Assembly: GCA_037013685.1 (NCBI GenBank)
Contig: CM072905.1
Span: 2,181,491-2,245,490, forward strand
Length of the DNA stretch: 64,000 nt
Direction of reading: 5' to 3'
Source: Acridotheres tristis
Lineage: Eukaryota > Chordata > Aves > Passeriformes > Sturnidae
Below, piece by piece: positions 11,736-23,938 of this stretch. The position numbers and the translations under genes are program-made. The notes beneath the pieces are model-generated. The model saw only the letters and a list, made by a program, of their open reading frames with translations. It did no database searches and was not told the origin of the DNA. Within the stretch, counting starts at the first letter, position 1; each line of letters begins with the position of its first letter.

Positions 11736-12257
11736 AAATGAGTTTTACTCTGGAAAATGGAACAAAAAGCAGATTTGGGTGAAGGAAAGACCAGAAGGAT
11801 CTCCCTGCAGGATTCAAGCTGTGAAAGAAACCTAAATTTAAGTTTATCTATTTCCCTAGGAACTTGGTTCAGAAGGAAAATGGGTTTCCAGCAGCATTCC
11901 ACGTTTCCACACACAGACAAGGAGGAGGATTCTATCATTTCTCTCCCTGCCCTTTTCTGCAGAGCCATCTCCTCACAGAAAGCAGCAGGTTGTTCATCCC
12001 ACCTTGCACTTGCTAAATCAAAGCTGACCTTTGCCTCTTGTGTCCTGCCTCACGTGCCTGGGTTGGCCCCCAGGACTCTTTTTTAAGGAACACTCCCTAT
12101 TTTCCAACAGAGTGGAGAATTGAAAGGAAAAAGGGAAGATCATGCAGTGTTTGGAAAACACAATCTGTGTGGTTCAGAGCCCTGAGAGCCACAAACACCA
12201 CAGGGTTTATGGACAATAATTAAAATCCAGGACACAAACACCCCCTTGCTGGTTCCC
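11736..12257. other. Unique non-coding sequence
   Basis: Nothing recognisable between the CR1 tail and the 14-bp array. Confidence 0.45.
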
Positions 12258-12352
12258 TTATTAAATAGAAGTTATTGAATAGAAGTTATTGAATAGAAGT
12301 TATTAAATAGCATTTATTGACTAGAAGTTATTGAATAGACGTTATTAGATAG
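12258..12352. repeat. 14-bp AT-rich minisatellite, about 7 copies
   Basis: Tandem units of AAGTTATTGAATAG with scattered substitutions (for example CATTTATTGACTAG). Confidence 0.88.
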
Positions 12353-15300
12353 AATTATGGAAAATCACAATTAATCCCAGGTAAAGCAAGACCAACTTCA
12401 ACCTTTTATTGAACAAATAGGGGAAAGGATGGGGCATCGAGTCTGGATGATCCTGAGGCTGGGGAGGGAAACTGGGCAGCAGTGGGGAAGGAAACAGCAG
12501 AATCCATATTTGTGGGTGGGAATAAAAGCCAGAACGAATTTTGGGGCTCCACGAAATTTTGCTCCCTGCCTGTTCAGGGAGCAAAAGGCAGGTGGAACTA
12601 ATGGCAGAGAAATTGGAGAGGTGAATCCAAGCAAACCTGTTCTCAGTCCCATGAAGGATCCCTGGAAAGCTGAAAATCTCAGCACAAAAAGATCTGAGCT
12701 CCTCAGTGTCCAGCCTCTCGAACTTCCATGGGAAACTTCAGAGTTTGTTGTTGATTGAAGAAACTGTTTGAACTTGAAGACATTCAAATTCAATATTTTA
12801 ATCACTCTCTTGGATAGACTGTATATTTTTTTGATGGACTGCTCATGGCAGGGGTTTCCCAGCTCTGGCAGAGGGTTGGGGATGAATTTTCATCCTGATT
12901 ATGCCCCTCTAAAAGGAAGTCAGTGGTGGAGCAGGAAGGTGCATGGGTGAATTATTGACTCCTGGTAAAGCCCTGGGATTTGTGGATGCTGCTCAATGGC
13001 CCCGGGAAGATGTCACGGATCAAAACATTCCCTTCCTCTGTGCTTATCCCCCCTAAAATGTGCTCTCTAATCCTCCTGAGGGGCACAGCTGATCAAGGGA
13101 CATTCATAAGTGGATAGGAAGACACCCCATGCACACACAGATGGGATTTTTGTGAGGTTGTGTGTTCAGAAGAAAGTAAACTCGCTGGTTTACATAAGCC
13201 TGCCTCTTCCTTAAAGGCTGAGCTATTTTAACAGTGCATTCCACCAAAATGAATAATATTTGGCTTTTGGAGGCAGATTTTTCTGTGGTTACAACCTCTT
13301 TTGCACATCATAAATGTCCAACCCCATCCCCTTGCTTTTCTTTGATTAAAAAGAACAACAACTAACCTTTAAAAATACCGTATTTGTCAGGGCTTGCTTG
13401 GGTTTCAGCTGCTGTGACTGATGTGTCTGTCCTCGGAGCAAACACACTCACTGAGAGAATTAGCAAGGGTAGCACACTGCAGGAGGGAAGATTTTGGGTC
13501 ATCTCAGGTGGGTCTGCAGAGGACAGGGTCACCTTGGAGCTGGCTTAGGTTGAGATGGGTCACAAGCCCAAGGATGGAACTGGGAAACCTCCAGCACTTG
13601 CAGGTGACCCGTGGATGCCACAGGGAGGTGACAGCTGAGCCCTGCTGGGAGTGTCACATTCGTCTTCTGTCCCAGGATGGGCAAAGCCAGATTCCTGAAT
13701 CCCAAATCCGCCCAGATTTTGCAGATTTGTGGTTCCAGGATGTCCCCCCATTCCAGCCTGACTGGGCATCAGCACCTCCCATTCTTCCACCTGATCCTGC
13801 TCCCATTTCCACCACCCGTGGGTCCTGCAGCACTGGAAAACGAGCAGGTGGCACTCAGAGAATCTGGCCTGGCATAAATCAATTTGTCCCCTGACTTCAC
13901 AATGACACCTTTCATCTGGGGCAGATCTCTCCAGACCTGGAGGTGTCCCCTCCTTACACAAGCAAGAGGTCAGATCCAAAACTGAGCAGGATTTCTTGGA
14001 AGAAGGGGAAAACTATTTGAGGAGGGAGTAAACGGCTCTGCATCGTTCCAACTGCTCAAAAATTTGTTTTGCCAAGGGGAACAGGAGAAAGCTGTTAAAA
14101 AAAGATTTTAATTTGAAGTCGCTTTCGGCTTTCCCTGTAAGAAAACAAGGAAGAAGCAAACACAATGGCTAAAGAACATGAAAAGATCCCAAAGGTTAAG
14201 AATGCTCCAAGAAAAATACGCTCTCAGCCTTCAGTGGAAACATTATTTGCACCAGTCTTGGTGCTGGTAGCGAGGGGCAGCTCAGGCTCTGTGGTTTCCC
14301 AGGGGCAGGAGCAGAGCTGGGTGCTGAGCCCAGCACAGAGAAGTGTTTGCACCGAGAAGGCTCCAGTGGCAAATTGGATATTGATCATTTCCAGGGTCGT
14401 TCCACTCGAACATCGCGGCACAAAACTTCCCTCGCTGGCACAGGAGCGTGGCCCAACATCAATCCCCTTCCAAACCTGATATTTAAGGATGTTTGATTGG
14501 TCTGATGTCCCTCCAAGTCTTGCCAGAGCCATCATGTCAAAGAGCTCAGTTCGAATAAAAGAGACTTTATTTGTAATTGTTTCCTTTCAGCATCATTGTG
14601 GAAGGGCAAAGGCAAAAAAAGCATTTTCCACAGAAATTTCCTGATCCATCTCCCTGCCTTGGAGCTCCCCAGGAAGGGCTGGGCAGGGAAACCTCGGGGG
14701 AAAAGCTCTTGGGGACATCCCTGGCATGGAGCAGAGCCAGCACATCCAGCTCTCCACACTGGGATTTTGTCATTTTTAACAAGCTTTTCCTTGCCTTGCT
14801 TCTCTTTGTTTTGCTGCTGGTTTGTGTCATGTTTTTATTAATTAAGGATGGGATTTTTTTTTTTTTAATGATCCAAGTTTAGACTTATTTTGCATAAATA
14901 TTGGCAGAACAAGTTCTGTGGGAGAAGGAAAACAAAGGTTATCGTGATCAGCACATGATTGTACTTAGGCAGAGTATCAGTTAAATTAGTCTTGAAATTA
15001 TAACGTTTCAGCTGCTGGTACTTTTCATATTAAAAATCAAATTTAATTTTCCAGTTTTGCAGAAACAAAAATTCCAACCATTTGTTGCTTTCCACCACCA
15101 GGAGGGAAGAAAAAAAGGGGGGAAAAAATAGAAGGAACCCAGCTTAACCCTCCAAAATAAATCTCCACAGAAGCTGTGGAGAGGTCACTGCAGATTTTTT
15201 TCAGCCATCCTTGGGTGGCATCTCCCAGGTAGAAGTGGGTGCTTCACTCATGGTCTCAGCAGGGACAAATTTGGTCTCAATCTTCCAAATTCTGGGATTT

Positions 15301-16577
15301 TTCCTGAAATTATGGCTGCATAACCCAGGTCAGAATATTCCATTTATCCTGGAATCTGTGCAGATGCTCCTCATCCCCTGTCAGTCACTGGATGGGAGGG
15401 AGGATTTTGGGAAGCAGCATCCCCAGCTCAGGAGCTGAGCCATTCCTGACCGTGTGTGGCAACATTTTTCAATGCTTGGTTTAGTTCCATCCAGGCTACA
15501 AACCAGAGAACCAAACCCAAAACAGAGAAAGGAAAAAAAAAATTAAAAAAGTAAAAAGAAAGGAAAAAAGTATTTTCTGATTTTCAACATAAAGCTAGGA
15601 TTACCACCAAAGAACAATAAAAATTCCTTTATTACCAACAACAGGAAGAGCAAAGAGAAAAATAAACCACAGAAAATCTTTGTTATAATTTTTCCATAAC
15701 AAATAAGGTCTTTTCTGGTCATGTTTGGCTTTTTTTTTGCTTCTCCTTAAAATTGTATCTGTTTAGGGGGGGAAAAAAAAAATCTTGTTCAGAATAAAAA
15801 CAAAACTGCAGAGGAAAAAGCAGAGCTCTTATTAAAGAGTTTGACATCACAACCCATCTATTAAATAGCAGGATTCTTAAAGGAAAGTCCTTTCCAAATA
15901 AAAGGGAGGAAATGAAAGGTTCTGTGAGTTCCCAAGGCCATTGTTGATGCTGTAGAGCACAGAAAACTTCCACTATCCATGGTCGAGGAAGTCCTGTAGG
16001 AACAGGAACCAGCTCTGCGGGTTCCCACAGGGAGAAGATCCTCGGAGAAACACGGCTGGGATTTGTCCTGGTGTTCTTTTATTGCTCCCACTTTTCTGCA
16101 GTTTAACGGGGGGGGATTAAGGAGGATAAATTGTCTCAGGAGAGGGAATTGTGCATTTCCCTCGGCCGGCAGGAGGGAGGGATGGATCCGTGTCCCTCCT
16201 GTCCTGCTGCTCCAGCCCCGGTCCCACCAGGAGCCCAGCTCATTGTGAGGGGGGTGGGAGCTTCTCTCCCAGAGATTTCCATGTTCCCCTGCCTCTGGGG
16301 GCTGCTTTGGGGTTGCTTTTGGTTTGTCTTTTTCCATCCCAAAGCCTGGCACACTTTGTTCCTGCCCCTTTGCCCCGTGGATGCAGCCGGGGCTGATTAG
16401 GGGTGATAAGGGCTGGCAGTGAGATATTGCCCAGCCCCGAGCCAGGCAGCTTTGACACAAAACAGCCACAAAAGTGACTTTTCCCCCTTTATCTGGCCCT
16501 GCTCTCGATAGCAGGGGCAGCCTGGAACAAAGACTTTTGTTCCTGGGTAATCTGGAGGGAGGAGGAGTAGGGACTGA
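12353..16577. other. Unique non-coding sequence
   Basis: No mobile element is recognised. Frames of 100-157 codons near 13421-13979 occur on both strands and have no domain. The stretch 15530-15790 is A/T-rich with several homopolymer runs. The segment near 16085-16250 is somewhat richer in C, G and CpG, but no exon or promoter is clear. Confidence 0.45.
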
Positions 16578-17290
16578 CCTTTCAATTCCTGAGACCCTTT
16601 CCATTCCTGAGACCCTTGCATCCCTGGGACCCTTCCATCCCTGGGACCCTTCCATCCCTGAGACCCTTCCATTCCTGGGACCCTTCCATCCCTGAGACCC
16701 TTCCATTCCTGGGACCCTTCCATCCCTGAGACCCCTCCATCCCTGGGACCCTTCCATCCCTGAGACCCTTCCATTCCTGGGACCTTTCAATCCCTGAGAC
16801 CCTTCCATCTCTGGGAGCTTTCCATCCCTGAGACCCTTCCATCCCTGAGACTCTTCCATCCCTGAGACCCTTCCATCCCTGGGATCCTTCCATCCCTGGG
16901 ATCCTTCCATCCCTGAGACCCTTCCATCCCTGGGATCCTTCCATCCCTGGGATCCTTCCATCCCTGGGATCCTTCCATCCCTGGGACCCTTCCATCCCTG
17001 GGACCCTTCCATCCCTGGGACCCTTCCATCCCTGAGACCCCTCCATTCCTGGGACCTTTCAATCCCTGGGATCCTTCCATCCCTGGGACCCTTCCATCCC
17101 TGGGATCCTTCCACCCCTGGGACCCTTCCATCCCTGGGACCCTTCCATCCCTGGGACCCTTCCATCCCTGAGACCCTTCCATCCCTGAGACCCTTCCATC
17201 CCTGAGGCCTTTCCATCTCTGGGATCCTTCCATCCCTGAGACCCTTCCATCCCTGGGACCCTTCCACCCCTGGGACCCTTCCATCCCTGG
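16578..17290. repeat. 17-bp minisatellite, about 42 copies
   Basis: Tandem copies of CCTTCCATCCCTGGGAC with a common variant in which GGG becomes GAG, and rarer ATT, ACC or GATCC variants. The unit length is not a multiple of 3, so every minus-strand frame reads a 17-residue repeat (EGSQGWKGPRDGRVPGM) without stops. This produces the 495-codon frame at 15861-17348 and the overlapping 222- and 154-codon frames, none of which I accept as a gene. Confidence 0.97.
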
Positions 17291-17462
17291 CTTTGTGCTC
17301 TCTGGTCCTCTCTGACCACAGCCAGCCCAGCCCAGTGCCTGGGCACATCCCAAAGGACAGCAGGGAGGCTCTGCTGGGATTTTCCCTGCAGAAAACAAGG
17401 GATGCATTTCCCAGGGGGATATGGAGGGTGGAAAAAGGAGCAAAGTTCTCACCAAGTTTTAA

Positions 17463-17682
17463 TCACAGAACCCCAGAATGATTTGGGCTGGAAGGGACCT
17501 TAAAGATCGCCCAGTTCCAAAAGCAGGGACACCTTCCACTGCCCCAGTGTCCATGGACACTTCCAAGGATCCAGGGGGATCCCACAGCTGCTCTGGGCAC
17601 CCTGTGCCAGGGCTGCCCACCCTCCCAGGGAACAATTCCTGCCCAATATCCCACCCATCCCTGCCCTCCAGCAGTTCAAAGT
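17463..17682 (-). mobile_element. CR1 LINE 3' fragment, reverse orientation
   Basis: On the plus strand it begins with the complement of the CR1 tail (GAATGATTTGGGCTGGAAGG, then GACCTTAAAGATC), then AGGGACACCTTCCACTGCCC and CCACAGCTGCTCTGGGCACC. It continues into the GGAACAATTCCTGCCCAATA block. The order is the mirror of the 8918 copy, so it lies on the minus strand. Confidence 0.87.
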
Positions 17683-20049
17683 GAATTTTAATGGAGTTGA
17701 ACTAGGAGTAATTCCCTGGTTCTTTAATAAAATTCTTAAATAAGCATTAAAATGCTGACAAGACCCTCCTGATCACGATATATCCTTATTTGCCTTCCTT
17801 GTTTCTCTTTCCTTGTTTCTCCTCAGCTCCTTCCCAATCCAGGTCACTCTCTCTCTCCCTCATTGATTTATTGGGAAATTATGCCCTGAACTGAGCAGAG
17901 CTGTGAACAGGCCTGCTGGGCTCAGACCCCCAATTCACTCTCAAAAGAGAATTTGGGGTCACCTGACCACAAAATCCAAGAAAAGCCTGAGTTTTCCTGC
18001 TCTGGATCTGCACAGAATTCAGAACTGGGGGTGTTTGTGCAGCACCAAATGGATAAAGCTCCTCTGTGGAATTGCCCTCCCTGCTCCTGCTCATTTCACA
18101 GCCAGAGGGGTCAGAGCTTCTCCTTTTATTTTGAACACTGATGTCTGAACCCAGAAATCATCATCCAATCAATCTAGGAAAAAAAAAGAATACTCTGTTC
18201 CCATCTACATTTTTCCAGATGTAAATACTCCTTTAATTTAGCACAAAATTATTGTGCTGTAAACTCTTTTATAACATTGTTAGGTTTCATTTTTGGTTTT
18301 GTTTTTCATTTTCTGATGTCTTTTGTGGATTTGGGATACAAACAAATGACAGGGTACTAACAATGACTTGAACCAGCTTCTGAAAGATGGGATTTTGTTG
18401 GGGTTTGGGGGTTTTTTACCTCCTTGCACCACTGGTTTTTGTTTGGGTTTTTTTTCTCTCTCTGGCTTCTTCATCCTGGACTTTCTCAGGAGGGCAGAAT
18501 ATTTTGGGATTAGGATTCCCATGATCTAAACCTTTCCTGAGGTCCATTTTTAGAAATATTTGAGTATCCCTCTAGAGGAATTCTGCAGTGTGGTTTGGGG
18601 AGGTCTTTGTGATTAAATGATGCCACATCTCAGGTAGAATCCAGAGGAGGAAGATGGCCCAGAAGGAAAAAACCAAGTGCTAAGGAGTTATTCAGAATGC
18701 AGGGATCACATCTAAAATCTCCAAAGGGAATAAAACTGGATATTTTATTTTCCTGGATACAAATGTAGATCTAAGAACTCTACAGAAAAGAAGAAAAAAA
18801 AAAATACAAAAAAAGAAAATCAAGGCACAAAGTGATTTTAGTGGAAGAGAGCTGGAGGTCAGGCAGGCCAGCAGGAATGTGGACAAGGATTTGAGCTGGG
18901 TCAATGATGGGGATGGGATAAGGAGCAGCTCTGTGATTCCTGGAGTGGATTCAGGGATAACATCCCCATGTTCTCTGACACAGAACAGAAACCCCACACT
19001 CCATAACCCAACGTTCAAACCCTCATTTTCTGTTGCACAGGAGAGGCTTGAGGACAAGGCAGAGCTTTTCCTCAGGTCCATCCCACCCTGAGCTTCCCTC
19101 TGTCCATCCCTCTGTCCATGGAACACAAAATCATCCAGAGCTCCATTCTGATTCATCCTTTCCCAAATCACTTTCTTTTGAGAACAGTGGAAAGTACCTC
19201 TTGTTTTCTTTATTTTCTTTTTTTATTTTCTTTTTTTTTTTTTTGTTTCCATGGCCATAATTTAATTTTTCATTTTAACCAACATGCTACGTCCTTTCTC
19301 CTTGATAACTCCCGAGCTCGAATGTAAAAAATGTATTATTACAAGAGACAATTACGGGGTTCAAAGCATTCTGAAGCATTCCATGCTCCCAGCTTCTGGT
19401 ACTGATATAAGGAGAGGAATATTTGTGGTTTTTTGACTTGCATGAAGTGGAAGGGTTCCAAGAGCTGGTGGTAAAAGGCCTAATGAAAGTCTGCCTTCAT
19501 CAGACACAACAAAGCTCCTGCATCCTGGGAGGTTTAACTCTTTCTGTGGACGGGATGCCCAGGCCCCAGCACTCCACACAAACTCCTTGACCCTGTCGAC
19601 TCAACCTCAGTCAAAAACAACAACAGCAAAAGAGTCAAGAGAGAAAAAAAAAAAATCAGGGTTTGTTTGGCTTAAAATTCTTTTTTTTTTTTTCTTATTT
19701 TTTAAGCAGCGCATGTCTGGAAGCTGAAGGTTTGCAGCTCCCAAAGTTGGTCTGGGCTGAAGATTTGTCTCCCACCTTTGGGATACAGCTGGGCAGCAGA
19801 AAATGATGGAAATTGGGTCTGTTTTGAAGGACACCCAGTGTTGCACGAACATCTGACTGCTGCAGAGCAGGAGGTTCCTCTCTGCTGAACCTTCTGTTTG
19901 TCATTTATTTTTCCATTTCATGAATACCGATTGGAAACTTCTCCTTGGAAGGCAGAGGCAAATCTTGTGGATTGCAAACACGGGGGAGAAGAGGAATTGT
20001 TTAGGATGGTGAAAAGGGTATAAGGACTCAAAGCATAACGTTAAGCAGA
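17683..20049. other. Unique non-coding sequence
   Basis: No repeat family or exon recognised. A- and T-runs lie near 18180, 18790, 19230 and 19640-19690. The 159-codon minus frame at 18692-19171 has no recognisable domain. Confidence 0.45.
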
Positions 20050-20200
20050 GGAAAGCTCAGGCTGGATAAACTTCCAAGTGCTGAAATCTTATTAGGCTGT
20101 GGAAAATTCTTCCAAAGGATGTGGGAGAAGCTCCACTGTTTGAGCAGTTTGCCATTAGATTGGACAAAGCACCAAAAATAAACCTTCAGCAATCTTGCCC
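20050..20200 (+). mobile_element. Old, diverged CR1-like remnant
   Basis: Degraded but ordered CR1 phrases: AAGCTCAGGCTGGATAAAC, a TTAGGCTGTGGAAAATTCTTCC block, AAAGGATGTGGGAGAAGCTC and TTAGATTGGACAAAGC. It is far more diverged than the tails at 8918 or 17463, indicating an older insertion. The limits are approximate. Confidence 0.55.
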
Positions 20201-22542
20201 CAGCAAAGGGGCTGAAGTGAGGAGGCCAAAATCGATGTATCCAACATTTGCTTTGATTTCATGGACCACGAATCCATCCATGCCCAGGGAGTGAGAGCAT
20301 CCATGGGATTTGTGTGATGGATTCACCCCCGGGCTGGGCTCCACTCTGGAACCTGCTGCAGAGAAACCTGTGTGACCCAAGAAAGCAGGAGGTGTCAGGG
20401 CCTCCCATGCCAGCAAGGAACAGCAATTCTAAACCAGGAAAATGGAAAATAAAGACATAAATTTGAATTGTTTTGCTGCCCGGAGGATGATTTGGGGTTC
20501 AGAGATCCTCCATGGGGTATCCTGGGACAAAGCACAAGGAACGTTTCAGAACATCTGAAAGGATTAAAAACCAGTTTGACAGAGCTGAGCCCAAGCACAA
20601 AGGGGTTTTACCCCAAAATCTCCTCAAAGGACCTGTCCAGGTTCAGCAGCAGCAGCGATTCCCAGCAGGGAGGGAGAGCAGCCACCCTGGATTTGGTTGG
20701 CTGTGTCACTCCAAAATGATTCCAAGTGCCTCCTGTCAGATGATCCAGTGCTCAGCAGGGAATTCCAGTTTGGGTTTAATAAGAGGCTGATGAAATGATG
20801 GCCAGTGGGGAGAGCTATGAGGGCATGCAAGCTGTTAACTCGGTTTTTGTAGTGAACACAAAGAACATCCAAAAGGATTTACAACTGTAACGATTCTCCA
20901 GGAAGATTAAAATATTTTGGGTATTAATCCACTTGCTACCTTTTCCTTTCTCATTGTAGATGATCTAAAAGGAAATTCTGGGGCTTTTTAAAAAAATCCC
21001 TTCATGATAGTGTTGACCTGAGGCTCCTGAAGAGACAAGAAATCTTCCCACTGATTTCCTGGAGCCTTGGATTTTTATCAGACCAGATAAATTTCTTCCA
21101 AATTTCTGATCTCTCTCTGCTCTGGGGAGTCGTTAGGAGTCTTCAAAATTTGATCTGAGTTGCTAAACTCTGCCTGGTCACATGATGGGGTTTTCAGTCC
21201 TGGCTGGAGGCATCTGGGAGCACATCTGGTGCAAATATTTCCTGGTGGAACCCAAAATGTCACTTTCTGTAAATACTTCTCTGTGTGATTCCAAAATTCA
21301 CTTTCCACAATGTTTTTTGGCCAGTAAGACCTGATAACTCCAAAGTTCTTCGAAAGCAAAGACAAAGAGATGAGAACGTGGCCAAAGGGACTTTATTGCA
21401 AATTTGGGTTAATCCAATATTGGTTAAAGCACACTTTGGATCTGCTGTAAACTGGATTTTTGTAGACTGGAGAAATTGCTCAGATCTTGACCTGGTAGGA
21501 GAGCAGAGGGAAAGCTCGTGGGTTTAAATGAAAAGAAAATCAACTCTTGCTGCTCCACACATGGAAATATGGAATATTTGCTTTTAACAGAGTAAACCCG
21601 TGGTGTTTATGTGGATATTTGGTGGATTTTGCTGTAAATGCTCTGTTGGTTCAGAGAGCATCTGAATCCATGAACCATGGAGCTGATCCAATAAACCCAC
21701 CTCCCAAACACTCCAAAAATCATTATTTGGAGTGGCAAACTGGGAGAACTTCTTGCCTATTTCCTGCCTAAACCAAATCCTACCTTTTTTTTTTTTTTTT
21801 TCCAAAAGAATTGAGGGATATCAAAATCAATTTGAATTTTCTCCTTGTTATTTTTTTTTCTAACTGTTGCAGTTTGAATGTTTTTTCCAGAACCTTGGTG
21901 GGTTTAGAGGCAGAAATGACATTTCTAGGCTCCAGCCTCAGTGGGAAGGGGTCACCTCATCCTCACCTGTCCCTGGCTGATCCCAAGCCTTGGATAAAAG
22001 ATCCAAAGTGCTACAAGTCTTCTTCCAGAGTGACCACAACAAGTCCTGATGCACTCCCAGTAGAGTAAATTAAAGGAGTAGAATCCTTTCATTCCTCTGA
22101 ACATGCAGGAATACTTTGGATCCTTGACTTTGGGACCAAAAATAAATGGATTAGTCGTATCTTTTCTCAATTGTTGCATTTACAAACAGATTTCTCATCT
22201 TTATCTCCCTTTTTCTAACACATCTCTACGCTGTTCCTCTCCTTTTTGTTCTGTTTTTCCACCAAACCATTCTTCCTTCCCAGTTCTGTCCTACACCTTT
22301 CCCTTAACACTACTCCAGATCTTTTTCCTTCTCCCACTGTTATGAATCCTCAAGGGCCACAAGAATTTTCCATTTTCCTGCCCGAAACTCTTCGTATATC
22401 TCTCCCCACCTCGTTACAATAAAATAATTCTTCCATTTCGCTGTCACCTCAATTTAGCTCTCTCACCCTCCACTCCCTCTTTTTCCCCTGGTTTAAAGAC
22501 CGACCAGCATTTCCTGAATTGGAAAAGCCACAATAATATTTT
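20201..22542. other. Unique non-coding sequence
   Basis: No mobile element or exon recognised. A T-run lies at about 21785-21801. The segment 22200-22500 is pyrimidine-rich on the plus strand. Confidence 0.45.
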
Positions 22543-22629
22543 TTTCCATTGAAAATACCACAAGTACAGTATTTCCATTGAACATACCACAAGAACAGTG
22601 TTTCCATTGAATGTACCACAAGGACGGTG
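22543..22629. repeat. 29-bp tandem triplication
   Basis: Three consecutive 29-bp units beginning TTTCCATTGAA at 22543, 22572 and 22601, each followed by a TACCACAAG core and an ACAGT/ACGGT end. The units differ at a few positions each. Confidence 0.9.
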
Positions 22630-22889
22630 CTTTTGAGGTATCTAAATGCTGAGATGAACTCATAATGTTCATCTTGGACTCGTTAAAGCAAAGCCCCTTC
22701 TCTCCTAAAAAAAAAAAAAAAAAGAAAAAAAAAAGTTTCCTCAGACAGAGAAAGAATTTTTATTCACAGGTTTCAAAAAAGAAAAAAAAATACAATAAAA
22801 ACAAGACCTAGACAGAGCCAGGACAATTTTGCACTTGCTTTGTGAGTAAAATATAAATAGGTTTTAGCAAGTTAAAAAAAAAAATCCAT
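22630..22889. other. A-rich non-coding sequence
   Basis: Several A-runs lie around 22709-22733, 22780-22788 and 22875-22884. No gene is seen. Confidence 0.45.
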
Positions 22890-23090
22890 TAAAAATGCTT
22901 AGAGTGGTTGAACAGCTGGAAAAGCAACCTTTTTTTTTTTTTTTTTTTTTTTTGATAACATTTAAAGCTGCTTAGCAGCTGGGGAAAAAATCGCCTGTAA
23001 AAACACTTAACATTTACAGCCACTCAGTGGCTGGAAAAGCAACTTGTTATAAAATTGATTTAACATCTCAGTGGCTGGAAAAGACATCCC
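22890..23090. repeat. Degenerate ~52-bp monomers with palindromic cores, block 1
   Basis: About four diverged units share the pattern AACATTTA, a palindromic core, then GGCTGGAAAAGCAACTT and AAAACACTT. Two cores are perfect 7-bp inverted repeats with a 1-nt spacer: AGCTGCT-T-AGCAGCT at 22966-22980 and AGCCACT-C-AGTGGCT at 23018-23032, 52 bp apart. Their arms differ from each other but pair internally. The fourth unit keeps only the right arm (23070-23076). A T-run (22930-22953) interrupts the first unit. Related monomers recur at 36685-36865. I do not recognise the family. Confidence 0.6.
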
Positions 23091-23260
23091 CACACATCCA
23101 TGGAGCTGCAGCGTTTTACACTGCTATTTATGGCTATTCAGACCCAGATAAGGCTATAAATAGATAAACTGGGCATTTCTGCTGATGCCATTGTGACAGG
23201 GAATAATTTCCATTATTCAGATGCAGATCATTCGCTGCTTTATTTTATTTTTCTGGGAGT
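23091..23260. promoter_or_regulatory. Candidate cis-regulatory segment with MEF2-type sites
   Basis: Repeat-free AT-rich segment with an exact MEF2 consensus, CTATAAATAG, at 23154-23163. Nearby are CTATTTATGG (from 23124) and an AGATAAGG GATA-type site just upstream of the MEF2 match. Site clustering is suggestive only, since such short motifs occur by chance. Confidence 0.25.
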
Positions 23261-23663
23261 TTTCAACTAAGCCCTTTAAATTCCCAATCAGTCTGGAGTC
23301 TGGAGGGCCGGGATGCTCAGCCCCCAGGAAGGCTGTAAATCAGTTTAGTTACAGAGCACTTTATGAAATAATAACTGAGCTCTGTGTTTGATGGGCTCCA
23401 GTGCAGCTCTGGCCGAGGCAGCAGAGCCCAGGCTGCCCGACAAAATCTCTGTAATCCAGCCTGAGAAATGGGGATGTCTCCATCAGGAGCTGGGGAGGTG
23501 ACAGGAGCCTGCCAGCCCCAAAACCCCCAAAACAAGGCGTGTGAAAAGCCCCATCCGTGCACTAATTAAGCACATTTGTCTCCGTCTGAGGTTAGAGCTT
23601 TTTAAGAAGCTGATTTAAAAACGTGAGTCATAACAGCCTCCAGCAGCCCCAGCAGTGGTGCTG
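23261..23663. other. Unique non-coding sequence
   Basis: No gene or repeat recognised. Confidence 0.4.
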
Positions 23664-23938
23664 CCCTGCATCCAGATGTGCACCAGGCCCTGCATCATTC
23701 CCTGCATCCAGATGTGCAGGCAGGCCCTGCATCGTGCCCTGCATCATTCCCTGCATCCAGATGTGCAGGCAGGCCCTGCATCCTGCCCTGCATCATTCCC
23801 TGCATCCAGATCTGCAGGCAGGCCCTGCATCCTGCCCTGCATCCAGATGTGCATCCTACCCTGCATCCAGATGTGCAGCAGGCCCTGCATCCTGCCCTGC
23901 ATGCAGATGTGCATCCTGCCCTGCATGCAGATGTGCAG
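23664..23938. repeat. CCCTGCATC-rich minisatellite
   Basis: Nested repeat built of the phrases CCCTGCATCCTG, CCCTGCATCATT and CCCTGCATCCAGATGTGCAG, with an overall period near 49 bp in the left half and shorter periods on the right. It produces cysteine-rich or methionine/glutamine-rich spurious frames on both strands, up to 151 codons, that are not genes. Confidence 0.9.

Noticed and set aside
15861..17348. 495-codon minus-strand ORF
   Set aside because: Most of it is translation of the 17-bp minisatellite, with the same peptide repeat in all frames. The non-repeat tail has no domain.
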